A stretch of 35,750 nt of DNA from Saccoglossus kowalevskii (GCF_000003605.2 NW_003107587.1:346522-382271); one strand, 5' to 3'. Counted from the stretch's first letter, positions 11,150 to 21,353 are shown. Notes: generated by a model not told the origin, from the letters alone. A program made the numbers and translations.

Positions 11150-12938
11150 AATAAAATTGACCAATTCACTCTCATTGTCACGTCCCTTGTACATAAATAA
11201 AAACTGACACATTCACTCTCATTGTCACGTCCCTTCTACATAAATAAAAACTGACACATTCACTATCATTGTCACGTCCCTTCTAAATAAATTAAAACTG
11301 ACACATTCACTCTCATTGTCACGTCCCTTCTACATAAATAAAAACTGACACATTCACTCTCATTGTCACGTCCCTTCTACATAAATAAAAACTTACACAT
11401 TTACTCTCATTGTCACGTCCCTCTAAATAAATTAAAACTGACACATTCACTCTCATTGTCATGCCCCTTCTAGATAAATGAAAAATGACACATTCACTCT
11501 CATTGTCACGTCCCTTCTAAATAAATTAAAACTGGGACATTCATTCTCATTGTCACGTCCCTTCTAAATAAATGAAAACTGACACATTCACTTTCATTGT
11601 CACGTCCCTTCTACATAAATAAAAACTGACACATTTACTCTCATTGTCACGTCCCTTCTCAATAAATTAAAACTGACACATTCACTTTCATTGTCACGTC
11701 CCTTCTACATAAATAAAAACTTACACATTTACTCTCATTGTCACATCCCTTCTCAATAAATTAAAACTGACACATTCACTTTCATTGTCACGTCCCTTCT
11801 AAATAAATTAAAACTGACACATTCACTTTCATTGTCACGTCCCTTCTACATAAATAAAAACTTACACATTTACTCTCATTGTCACATCCCTTCTCAATAA
11901 ATTAAAACTGACACATTCACTTTCATTGTCACGTCCCTTCTAAATAAATTAAAACTGACACATTCACTTTCATTGTCACGTCCCTTCTACATAAATAAAA
12001 ACTTACACATTTACTCTCATTGTCACGTCCCTCTCAATAAATTAAAACTGACACATTCATTCTCATTGTCATGCCCCTTCTAGATAAATGAAAAATGACA
12101 CATTCACTCTCATTGTCACGTCCCTTCTAAATAAATTAAAACTGGGACATTCATTCTCATTGTCACGTCCCTTCTAAATAAATGGAAACCGAGACATTCA
12201 TTCTCATTGTCACGACCCTTCTAAATAAATTAAAACTGACACATTCATTCTCATTGTCACGACCCTTCTAAATAAATTAAAACTGACACATTCATTCTCA
12301 TTGTCACAACCCTTCTAAATAAATTAAAACTGACACATTCATTCTTATTGTCATGTCCTTTCTAAATAAATTAAAACTGATACATTCATTCTCATTGCCA
12401 CGTCCCTTCTCAATAAATTAAAACTGGCACATTCATTCTCATTGTCACGTCCCTTCTAAATAAATGAAAGCTGAGACATTCACTTTCATTGTCACGTCCC
12501 TTCTAAATAAATTAAAACTGACACATTCACTTTCATTGTCACGTCCCTTCTAAATAAATGTAAACTGACACATTCATTCTCATTGTCACGTCCCTTCTAA
12601 ATAAATGAAAACTGAGACATTCACTTTCATTGTCACGTCCCTTCTAAATAAATTAAAACTGAGACATTCACTTTCATTGTCACGTCCCTTCTAAATAAAT
12701 GAAAACTGAGACATTCACTTTCATTGTCACGTCCCTTCTAAGTAAATTAAAACTGAGACATTTACTTTCATTGTCACGTCCCTTCTAAATAAATTAAAAC
12801 TGACACATTCACTTTCATTGTCACGTCCCTTCTAAATAAATTAAAACTGACACATTCACTTTCATTGTCACGTCCCTTCTAAATAAATGTAAACTGACAC
12901 ATTCATTCTCATTGTCACGTCCCTTCTACATATATAAA
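11150..12938 (+). repeat. 47-bp minisatellite, about 38 copies
   Basis: About 38 head-to-tail copies of a 47-bp unit built on CATTCTCATTGTCACGTCCC followed by an A/T-rich TTCTAAATAAATTAAAACTG-type half. Single-base deletions make a few units 46 bp. Sub-families alternate in a way that shows higher-order duplication: a three-unit (about 141-bp) block repeats near 11720-12001, and a rare variant containing ATGCCCCTTCTAGATAAATG recurs about 610 bp apart (11460 and 12071), that is 13 units. The CACGTC core keeps its CpG in nearly every copy. Confidence 0.97.
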
Positions 12939-13682
12939 GTGTTTTTTTTAAATACTATTCCTGATAAAAATCAGCAAGCAGATAAGACAGATAATTTCAA
13001 ACATCATTATTCACTGGCATGGCACTCTGCCTTATTCAACGGCCGGCCGTAATCCGCTTGGTCACTAACAGAGAATAACAATCTACAGTCACAATTGAAC
13101 GCTAGTTACACTTACGATTTCTTGAAAGGCTAATTTCTTTGGGCGGTCACGCACAACATTTTGAGTTGTCCCATGACACCTGGGATATCAACCTGTGTAA
13201 TTACTACTGCTTATCCCCTTAAATTATAACATTGCATTGTGGTCTGAATGTCAGAGTACAAAGCCTACATACACATTTATAATTTTTCATTTTCCTTATA
13301 TTTTATATTGAAATATTATTTTAACAACAGCAAATTTAATACATGCATATTGATTTTCTAAAAATAAAAAAGGAGATTGAGCAAAACCTGAAAACACATT
13401 TTGTAATACAATTCACTACAATCATAGAACACACAGAAACCCTACCCATAAAAAAAAAAGAGCTGTGGGAATAATAATAAAAATACAATTTCCACAGAAA
13501 CTCTAGTTTCATATAAAGAAATTACTGTCAATATATACTTTTTTTCATACGCTACGATACTCAAAGTACAGATTTGAGACAATACCAAAAAAATTGAATT
13601 AGTGGCTGGTAAAACACCCTAGTGGTAGTGGCATAGTGCCTTGTTCAATAGTCCCACAAGCCAAATAAAAACTTACGTAAAA
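12939..13682. other. Non-coding spacer
   Basis: No gene seen. A CGGCCGGCCG palindrome lies near 13040. Confidence 0.5.
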
Positions 13683-13684
13683 TA

Positions 13685-13888
13685 CTGTAGAATACTTTTT
13701 TTTCGCTTGGAATTTATTTTCGCTGAAGGGATGATTCCGTGAAAATAAAATCCAGCAAATGTACTTTTTTTTCCCTAAATTTCACATTAAACTCATGAAA
13801 AATCAGTGAAAATAAATTCCAAGCAAAATGACCAAAAAGCCTTTTCAGCAAAAATTATTAATTCCAGCGAAAATAAAGTATTCCACAG
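13685..13888 (-). mobile_element. MITE copy C (CTGTAGAATAC family), inverted, 204 bp
   Basis: Same family as copies A and B but in the opposite orientation. Its left end (CTGTAGAATAC then TTTCGCTTGG) is the complement of their right ends, and its right end CCAGCGAAAATAAAGTATTC is the complement of their left ends. TA is present only on the left flank (13683-13684), so the right target base pair has mutated or been lost. Confidence 0.85.
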
Positions 13889-14342
13889 GAACATAAAAAT
13901 TCGAATGCATGCTATGCAACAACTGTGTCACTTAAATTTGCTAGAACGTAAAAACTCGTAATTCGTTATTATTGAAACAAATTATATTTAAAATGATCGG
14001 TAATGTTAACATGGCAACGTTTATAGGTTATTTGATGTAAATATTAATTATTCAATTCTTACTTCTATTTTATGAATTTATAACACTATTCCTCTAGCAC
14101 ACAGCCGTGTGACCCACATTCACATATTACTACAGAGTCTGAGAAACATAGCCATGGCAACAAATCTATGTATGGTGTATACAAATGCGTTCTTACAATA
14201 CTGTACATTATAGAGTAAGGTGGGTAGGTGGTCGAGCCATTTTTAATAACAATAATCTTCATGCAATAAAACAGGAATTTGATGTTAATCTAACTACAAT
14301 GACATATTTTTCTAAATTTATCTTAACTGAGCAGCTGTAGTT
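13889..14342. other. Non-coding spacer
   Basis: No gene seen. Confidence 0.5.
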
Positions 14343-14617
14343 AGGGCTTGACCATTAAGAAATCGGGGGGGGGGGCAAAAAAAATAATGTGTTCAGAGAA
14401 AATTATGAAAAAAAATCTATAGGGGAAGTTACAGGAAAGGAAAACATTTTTGAGAAAAAAAAAAATCCTACAAATATAATTTAGAGAAAATCCAAAAAAT
14501 GAAAGAAAAAAGAACAGCAACATGATTATTGTGATAAAAAAATGATGTAGCTTAAAAACTATATAAAAAAAATATGTACTGGTAATAGCCCCCCCCCCCC
14601 AGAAATGGTCAACCCCT
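14343..14617. mobile_element. Inverted-repeat element with poly-G/poly-C ends, 275 bp
   Basis: The left end AGGGCTTGACCATTAAGAAA followed by a run of about 11 G mirrors the right end, a run of about 12 C then AGAAATGGTCAACCCCT. The interior is strongly purine-rich on the plus strand and non-coding. This fits a MITE, but no clear target-site duplication is visible. Confidence 0.7.
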
Positions 14618-17160
14618 CAAATTAGCTAAAATAACAGACTAAACTAATTGAATATAACTTTATTCGTGAAAATCTCGAAATTTGATAATAGTGAAATCAT
14701 GAAATGTAATTACCACAAATGTATTTAAATAATGAAATATCAGCGAAAATTTAACACAACTGAATATGACATTAAATTAATATTTTCACCTCCTAAAATT
14801 ATAATTAGTCTGTTCCTCAAAAATAGAGCAGTATCCCAACTTTGACCAGTGACAAAGGCAAAATCAAAGATCACAATGGAGCAATCTGGTTAACATTATG
14901 ATCACAATTCTCACGCTGATAAATATTAAATTTCTGTTTTGTTTTGAGTTTAAACTGTTTGTATAAAATTACATACGGATATATTATCTATTTTCAAATA
15001 TAATCAAGTATTTTTAATTTGTTTCCTGTTCACACCACTATGCGTCTTCCTATTTCTTGTTTTCTGTTCTCAATTTTCACATTTACTAACAATCAAAGTA
15101 GACCAGAGAGCTCCCAGCACCAATAATACCACTACTACTGTATTAACTCTATTTGAAGTGCATGAACTAACTTACCGGTAAATGACAGAGTAGTGTTTCG
15201 ATGTTCAAAATAATTTTAATGATCAATAACACAATAAATGTAATCTTTGGTTTATTAGCACTTAGGTAGGCTTCTAAAAGACTAAGAACAGATACAGTAT
15301 ACAAAAAATGCACTTGTAATAAAAACTGTGCAATTCAGTATTTGGAATTGAAACCACAGGTAAAAATACTTGCACAAAATCCTTCCACACAGCCCTTTGT
15401 GGAGCTTGGCACATTATATTTAAATAGTACTACTGATATCAAGCTTCAAACACTAAAGGTAAAACTGGATTTTTATTTTAAAAAGAAATTTGAATATATT
15501 AATGATTAATCCCATGAACGGGAGTGTGATTTTTTTGTTAGAATAAAATTAAATTCCAACTTGGATTTCGCGATGGTTACAGAACAATGGTTGAATTGAG
15601 TTGAATTAATCAAAGTAACCAAAAAACTGGGAAAATTGAAAGAAAGGATTTTCTGCATTTTGAAATATAAACCAGTGACCTTGTGGCATTATTTCCTTTG
15701 CAAACATTTTAACAAGTTGTTAACTGCAGGATAATGATTGTTATACCAGGTAGGGGATAACAGAACACTGGAATAAACAGATCAAATTACTAATTACATG
15801 CCCTCTTATATCCTGGCATAGATGCCTTGCAAGTGACAGGATGTTTTCCTGAATTATTCTTTTTTATTTAAATATATTATTGATCAAATCAGTTTTAGCA
15901 TGTGTTTATCATCACTCTCGAACAAAGAGAAAATCAGTCATGCCTTTATTTACATTACCCAGTCCTTCAAACTTAATAAAAAATAAAAATCAGCAATAAT
16001 AAAAAAACATTATACACGAATTACAGCGACCAGTGATGTCCAACCCCCTTTTTAAAAAATAAATCATTGGTCTTTCCCTCAAGTTCAGAAACCTGATCTC
16101 CTGCATCCAATCGATTGTTTAAATGGAAAATCAATGCCACTATTAAAACCAAGAACTGACGCTAGAGATTTTTGATACAACAAAAATGATACCTTGAAGA
16201 CATGAAGATGATGGGACCACCCAAAAAGTCAATAGTTCAGTTTACAAGATTGTACTCGTACACACTGGCAGCTACTAGACTTATCAGACATCTAGAATCA
16301 GTGTTATCCGGTTACGTTGTTTTTGTACAGTGTTCTCAACATGCTGGGTGAGGGAAATTGCTTTACCCCAACTGTTCCTAGCAAACATCTTTCACACACA
16401 AACCTTCCGCTCTCCGGAAAATCTGTCAAATTTCGAACTGTAATTTATTCAAAATTAATTAATTAAAAGTGATTTAAATTAATTATTTAACTGTTCCTCA
16501 ATCAGCGGAATGTTTGTTTGTTCTTTGCGTACGCGGCTTATATATTTAATTAAAAACGTTGTTGAACTTTGTAGCATAGCTGTTCGGGGCATACGCATTC
16601 TGCGAAAATGACTCGGCGAATTTTCTGAATTATGAAAGTATAATTTTAAATATATTTAATTTCGGATACGGTATGCAGCAGGTCCTTCTAAATGACAGCT
16701 GGCCTTGACAGTTACCCACGTTTCAAACAATAGAATTTAAGGCTATCTCTTTCGTGGTCAATAGAACGCGGAGCTAATAGCGAGCCCAGATGTTGCGTTA
16801 TTTACAAAAAGACTGCAACATGTGTATCATTTGGACGCACATCACAAAATACATGTCCCGAGGCGAACCTGGAAAACGAGCAGCGCTCTGTCAGCGATGT
16901 ACCAACTGATTGATATTCGGTGGTCTGCAAAGATATCGCTCTAGTATTTGATAAGATAATTTGTGTACAAGTCAGACAGACATGCTTATAGTGACATACT
17001 AGACTCCGATTTGACTATTACATGCAAGACAGCTGGCGACCTTCGCAGCATGGTCGGCGATATAGAAACAGATCTCACAGTTTCACGCAAAACGTACACA
17101 CATCCGACTGTGACTTTAAATTCGTGGACCGAAAGGTCTACGGTGTATTTGTAATTTAGC
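14618..17160. other. Intron sequence across the CpG transition
   Basis: No gene recognised. CpG is rare up to about 16.0 kb and becomes common from about 16.4 kb. The CpG-normal part at 16.4-17.16 kb, just inside the SAMD5 gene, may carry intronic regulatory elements. A 63-codon open frame at 16963-17154 starts at a TTG rather than an ATG, has no family resemblance and is probably chance. Confidence 0.45.
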
Positions 17161-17345
17161 CTGGGAAGTCATCAATAAATCCACTTTGATGCAATTACAC
17201 GTAAACAATAGTTCATGCAATCATTCGCAAGGCCCTTAGTTTTTACTTTTTTTCACGTTGACAGACTTGCGCAGGCCAAACATAACACCGCCTGTTTTTC
17301 AGAAAAAAAGTTTAGAAAACCAATTTGAAGGTCAATAAACAAGCC

Positions 17346-17351
17346 ACTTAC
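17346..17351 (-). other. SAMD5: 5' splice donor of SAMD5 exon 1
   Basis: On the minus strand the exon ends in ACAAAACAG and is followed by GTAAGT, a full consensus donor. The junction leaves a phase-0 intron just after the conserved YPFTKQ segment, where similarity to SAMD5 also stops and the readthrough frame loses family character. Confidence 0.88.
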
Positions 17352-17789
17352 CTGTTTTGTAAATGGATACGAGTTCAATCTAATTCCCTCGGCTACTAAT
17401 TTATCACGGACCATCATTTTTAGCTGCAATTTGGGGTAAGAAGTTCGTCCGGGGTGTTTACCCCGACGACCGCCTGAGTAGGTATAATAATCTTCGTCCT
17501 TGTCGAGCATATCATCGCCGCTAAGTTCCCTCTCTCTGTCAGAATCAGACGACTCCCCTGTAGGCTCCAGCGTAAAATATACCTGCGTTCCACCCTCCTC
17601 TTTCAACCGGGAGACCGCATCTAAAATGTCCATTCGGTGGTCGGGGTGTTCAACGCCGATCGCATCCAGATCGGGCTGTCCAACTTGTTTGCAAATTTCC
17701 AGATCGTCGTAGCCGTTGTCGATGAACGCCTCGGCGTACTGTAACATGTCCAGCGACCGCAGCCACTCGTGGACAATATTAGTCGCCAT
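17352..17789 (-). CDS. SAMD5: SAMD5-like SAM-domain adaptor, coding exon 1 (partial gene)
   Basis: This exon encodes 146 residues. Residues 3-66 are a sterile alpha motif (SAM) domain with the SAMD5 signature DNGYDDLEICKQ (24-35) and PDLDAIGV (39-46). YFTLEP (71-76) follows, then an acidic, serine-rich linker (79-101), then the conserved block SYPKLQLKMMVRDKL (117-131) ending in a GIRL/YPF motif. Layout and length match vertebrate SAMD5, whose later exon adds only a short C-terminal tail. The ATG has A at -3 and G at +4, and an in-frame TGA three codons upstream fixes the start. The exon ends exactly on a codon (phase 0) before GTAAGT, and the open frame beyond it is intron. SAM domains of this family form heteromeric contacts with other SAM domains, including Eph-receptor tails, so a cytoplasmic signalling adaptor role is inferred. 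The next exon was not found in the window. SASH1-family proteins are relatives, but the N-terminal SAM and size favour SAMD5. Confidence 0.93.
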
Positions 17790-18000
17790 ATTTACTCAGG
17801 ACTGGCCCCCAGCTCGACTGACACTTTGAAGTTTAACTCATTGTAGCGAAATTCCGATGGGAAACAGAGCAACAAACTTCACACTTGCTTCTCATTTCTT
17901 AGGGACAGGGAGCTCGTAGCTGAGTTCACGCCTGCGCACTGCTCCGATGTGACGTCATTGTTTGGGATATTCCCTTCCATTGGTTCACAGTGAGCAAATT
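17790..18000 (-). promoter_or_regulatory. SAMD5: Putative SAMD5 promoter / 5' UTR
   Basis: This is the CpG-containing sequence immediately upstream of the SAMD5 ATG. It contains a palindromic cAMP-response element TGACGTCA at 17950-17957, an ATTGG at 17979-17983 (a CCAAT box in the minus-strand direction) and an NRF1-like TGCGCA core at 17933-17938. No TATA box is evident at a suitable distance, so a TATA-less dispersed promoter is inferred. The transcription start itself cannot be fixed from sequence. Confidence 0.55.
17950..17957. promoter_or_regulatory. Consensus CRE (TGACGTCA)
   Basis: A full palindromic CREB/ATF site about 160 bp upstream of the SAMD5 start codon. A second identical site is at 20470-20477. 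Confidence 0.6.
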
Positions 18001-18580
18001 TTAACTTATGCCAAGATTTAAACGTTTTCCCAACTTCTTATCAAATGTTATGCAACACACAGGGAGTATTCTATGGTATATATCGAGATACTTGCCGTAA
18101 ACGTATTTGATCGCAATTCTCTAGGACTTGTTAATGGTTCTGTTCTGTTGATGTTTATTTTTCAAGATATAAATTACGGTACTTGTATAATATTGTTGCC
18201 GTTGTTTCACCGGTCTGACGCAGCAAATAATTCCGTGACCAGTAATAGAAATTGATCGATTAAATTAAATTAAAATAAATTCATAATTTCTTTATTCCGT
18301 TCGAACCACCTATTACTTAATTGTGTTTGGTCACTTAATGCCCGAGTGGTTAATTAACATTTTTATCAAGCCTACTGTACTGCAGTACATGAGAATTGCC
18401 AAATTTATTGGAAAAATTAAATCACAAATAACGTAATCAAGAAAGTATGTGATTGAATAATGTGCCAATATTTGCACATGGGACCCGATGCAGCAACGAT
18501 GCATGTCTAGTGTGTAACGATAGAGGGCGACATTTTCAGTACTGATTTAACTTGCAAATTCGTTTCAGGCGGTTGACTCG
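18001..18580. other. Intergenic sequence
   Basis: No gene seen. The 14-bp palindrome TGTACTGCAGTACA is at 18376-18389. Confidence 0.5.
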
Positions 18581-18587
18581 TATAAAA
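18581..18587 (+). promoter_or_regulatory. TATA-like box
   Basis: TATAAAA in a G+C-richer context upstream of the 56-aa open frame. Its function is inferred only from position. Confidence 0.3.
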
Positions 18588-18647
18588 CGCCCTCAGTACT
18601 TAGTGGTTGTTTTTGGTTTATTGCGTTTTTGTTGACGTTTGCCCAAA

Positions 18648-18818
18648 ATGTCCAAAAACACTACCCGAAGTGTGGTTAATGAGATCAAAACACGGACAGG
18701 GTATTGTCAGAAGCGGACATCCGGGCATTTTCACTGCCTGGCAACCATCACGATGAAAACAAAAGCCGAAAGCTCCGAGCCTCAGAAAACTGTACTTTGG
18801 GATAGTTGGCGATATTGA
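18648..18818 (+). CDS. Small ORF, 56 aa, unassigned
   Basis: An ATG with A at -3 opens a 56-codon frame rich in Lys, Thr and Ser, starting MSKNTTRSVVNEIKTRTG and ending TVLWDSWRY before TGA. A TATAAAA lies at 18581-18587, 67 bp upstream, so a start near 18611 would leave a short leader. I recognise no family and see no poly(A) signal nearby. It could equally be chance or part of a decayed transposon. Confidence 0.2.
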   Translation: MSKNTTRSVVNEIKTRTGYCQKRTSGHFHCLATITMKTKAESSEPQKTVLWDSWRY

Positions 18819-19499
18819 ACAACGTAACTAGATTACCCCTATATGTGCAACATATATAAATCTGGGTTGTTTAACATTGCTGGATTGCTGTTTCCTCGAC
18901 TTTATCTGTTTTGACATTCGCTGTGACGTTCCACAGCAGCTTGCGCAGAGCCCCATGAAAATCATACATATACAGTGGTCTTAGCAACATAGAACGTTCT
19001 GTGACGTAGATCCGCCCCAAGAAAATCATCATACCCATGATGATAAGTAAACCCATTGTAAAATCCTGCACGGGATTTGAACGTCAAAAAACAGCCTTGT
19101 ACAGGTATGCGGGGGGCACCAAAGACCCAATGGGGAGAACAAAAACGCAACAAGTGCGAGTTTTGGAGAAATCTTGATTAAAAATACAATATTGGCATAA
19201 CCAGACGTACATTACTTGGGCTTTGCAACTACGTTAACATGATACCAAGATCCCGTTACAATCTCGCTCTCGCATAAGCGTTCCAACTCCGAAAAATCCG
19301 AATGCGCAGGCCCGAGGTAACTAGGATACTGGGATGTCCAGGTGGATCAAAATATGATATGATATGATGGATTACGATAACTATATGTTTTGTACATTTT
19401 CGATGTATTACATTTTTTCACTATGAATATGGTAATACATGTTTTATTGTTTTATTACAAACCGCCTATGTCATGTCAGAAAGTAGTAGCATCAGTCTC
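18819..19499. other. Intergenic sequence
   Basis: No gene recognised. Overlapping minus-strand open frames at 18871-19153 show no family features. Confidence 0.45.
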
Positions 19500-19508
19500 G
19501 CTATCTAC

Positions 19509-19588
19509 TAGTCTCGCTTGCCAGACCTCTGGTCTGACTGAGTTTTACGAAAGGACGCCTCTCGCCAGAGGTCTGGCAAGCGAGACTA
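19509..19588. mobile_element. 80-bp perfect fold-back element (MITE-like)
   Basis: Two 24-bp arms are exact reverse complements: 19509-19532 begins TAGTCTCGCTTGCC and 19565-19588 ends GGCAAGCGAGACTA, with a 32-bp loop between. The direct repeat GCTATCTAC flanks the element at 19500-19508 and 19589-19597, a 9-bp (or 8-bp, depending on where the end is drawn) target duplication. Such a size is seen with hAT- or P-type transposases. There is no coding capacity. Confidence 0.88.
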
Positions 19589-19597
19589 GCTATCTAC

Positions 19598-20009
19598 GAG
19601 ACAGACTTGAATGGGATCTTGGCATGATGTCACCATACAGTACTATGTGCGTTGCAAACCCCAAGTAATATACCTCTGGCATAACTTATATGAAAGCCGT
19701 TTCTATTTTGAGTAACTTAGTCCAAAATCAAATATAAAAGTGCAGACGTATGCGGGATATGCTTAAACTCATAGTTGCGGGATATGCTGCTCGAAAGCTG
19801 ACGTAAGACTGCGCCATTTGTCAACCGAGTTATTGTTTGTCTTCGCAACAATACATTATTGTTGTTTGAATTCTGTTTCGAGTGATGTAAAGTTCTTTGC
19901 TCACCCCAACGCAGTGGTAACACGAGTGAAATAGTTGTCTCATAATATCGGGCTCTAATGATCGGGAAAACCATTAAAGGGACATGGTGTGCATCTCAGA
20001 TTAATATTA
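19598..20009. other. Intergenic sequence with ambiguous minus-strand ORF
   Basis: An 85-codon ATG-started minus-strand frame (19717-19974) begins MVFPIIRARYYETTISLVLP and contains a GTGAGC donor-like site after about 23 codons. No family was recognised, and it may belong to an unclassified repeat. Confidence 0.3.
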
Positions 20010-20336
20010 ATGGGAAATGCTGCACGTGGATTGCTGCATCGTCGGTCGTCAAACGCCGCGGCGTACATTTCTGAATTGAACATATACCCGATAACACTTA
20101 CTTCACGCGCGACTGTGTCATTGAACCAACAAATACCTACATGCCTTTTGAAAGTACTTACAGTGCCTAATACGTCGTCTATCGTGTCCCGGGACAACAT
20201 CTTTGGTAGTAATTATATATTGAAGCTGGGACAGAAGTTGGAAAAGAAAAGAGAATTCCAGTTTGTCAGTGCAATTTCACGACCAAGCGCTCTCGTAAAA
20301 GACAACATAAAAAGGAGTACTTTTCCAGATAAATGA
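20010..20336 (+). CDS. Hypothetical ORF, 108 aa
   Basis: ATG-started frame with an Arg/Ala-rich N-terminus (MGNAARGLLHRRSSNAAA) that could act as a mitochondrial presequence, a Leu/Ser/Thr-rich centre and a Lys-rich C-terminus. An AATAAA lies 83 bases beyond the stop (20419-20424). No domain or family was recognised. A minus-strand frame of similar length (19955-20200) overlaps and contains two GTAAGT sites, so the coding strand, and whether it is coding at all, is uncertain. Confidence 0.25.
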   Translation: MGNAARGLLHRRSSNAAAYISELNIYPITLTSRATVSLNQQIPTCLLKVLTVPNTSSIVSRDNIFGSNYILKLGQKLEKKREFQFVSAISRPSALVKDNIKRSTFPDK

Positions 20337-20469
20337 TAATATTTATTTGTCTTTACGAATATCGTATACATCTAATGCTATCGTGTGACGACTCAGACAT
20401 ATGAATCAATGTTTTGTCAATAAAGAAACGATATTGATGCCGACTACGATAACCACAGTCAATCCTGCG

Positions 20470-20477
20470 TGACGTCA
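20470..20477. promoter_or_regulatory. Consensus CRE (TGACGTCA)
   Basis: Palindromic CREB/ATF site in a CpG-rich stretch with no assigned gene. Confidence 0.4.
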
Positions 20478-21268
20478 CTTCCGTGCGCGTAAAATATCCT
20501 AACTTTATCTCGGCATTCATGTCGCGCGAGTAGCAGGTTTATAACTGTCTCCTTTCTCCTGTCGTCAGTACAATCAAGTTCAGGTTCCCTGATCAGTAAT
20601 ATAGCAATTAATTTCAATATGAGTAACTATGACCACTAAGTCCACCGCCAAGGTCAAAGTCCTAAAGGTGATACGCGTGAAGTGAGACAAATTAACGAGA
20701 AGCGGCGATTAGTTGCAGAGCAAAAGGCCACACCAAACCTACAAAGAACACCATTTTATTTTATAGATCTTGGCAGTTCAGTGGAGAATATCATGGAAAC
20801 GGGAGAGAAACTTCTAAATATATTATAGCAATTTGTCATAAGGCAGGTATTCATTAGTTCGTCTTGCAGTGACAGGCCGCGTCTCATAAACTGAGGTAAA
20901 CTGCTCAAAAGCAAACTTCTCCTACAAGGTCACATACATGAAATGGAACAACTTATATTTAAATTTTTCGGCACTATTTACGTAATTCACTGTCATATAT
21001 AGATATATTGTGGCTTACCCCTTCCGACTGTGTGAACGAGAACATTACCAAATTACAATAAGTCCAGAACATACTATACAGCGCCCTCAACTGCTCCATC
21101 TATGTTCCCTTCTCTGAAATAACTAGCCCATATACATAAATCTGAAATAAAAAATAAAGACGAGTGCATACACTGTATGATACATGCCAAATACGAGCAC
21201 AATAATAAATCAATTACAAATTGAGTAATTTTTACATAGGTGTATGATTGCTTTTTTCGTTCAGCGCA
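20478..21268. other. Intergenic sequence
   Basis: No gene seen. A CTCF-like match (reverse strand, core GAGGGCGCTG) lies at 21079-21095. Confidence 0.45.
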
Positions 21269-21341
21269 GTTTTCGTAGTGTAGTGGTTATCACGTTCGCC
21301 TCACACGCGAAAGGTCCCCGGTTCGAACCCGGGCGAAAACA
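21269..21341 (+). tRNA. tRNA-Val(CAC): tRNA-Val (anticodon CAC)
   Basis: This is a complete cloverleaf without intron or encoded CCA. The acceptor arm GTTTTCG (21269-21275) pairs fully with CGAAAAC (21334-21340), and A21341 is the discriminator. The anticodon arm TTCGC/GCGAA encloses loop CTCACAC with anticodon CAC at 21302-21304. The T arm is CCCGGTTCGAACCCGGG. The internal pol III promoter is intact: box A TAGTGTAGTGG (21276-21286) and box B GGTTCGAACCC (21320-21330). A run of seven T downstream serves as terminator. It closely resembles animal tRNA-Val(CAC) genes and is probably functional. It stands alone here, with no tRNA cluster. Confidence 0.97.
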
Positions 21342-21353
21342 ATTGTAAACTTC

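Larger units (their letters stand above)
1..17345 (-). other. SAMD5: Inferred first intron of SAMD5 (continues off the left edge)
   Basis: No exon encoding the expected short SAMD5 C-terminal tail was recognised on the minus strand between the exon-1 donor and the left edge, so the intron probably spans this whole block. The CpG-poor composition fits a transcribed, methylated gene body. The block is filled with tandem repeats and small transposons, listed separately. The inference would fail if exon 2 is present but too diverged to see by eye. Confidence 0.5.

Noticed and set aside
11150-12938. Regular repeat array that superficially recalls a CRISPR array
   Set aside because: Units are contiguous 47-bp tandem copies without unique spacers, in a eukaryotic intron.
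1-17345. Search for SAMD5 exon 2 (short C-terminal tail) on the minus strand
   Set aside because: No segment with an acceptor and a recognisable GILEYL-like tail was found by eye, so it is probably beyond the left edge.
17253-17351. Readthrough extension of the SAMD5 frame to 178 residues
   Set aside because: It continues past a consensus GTAAGT donor and loses all similarity to the family, so it is intron sequence.
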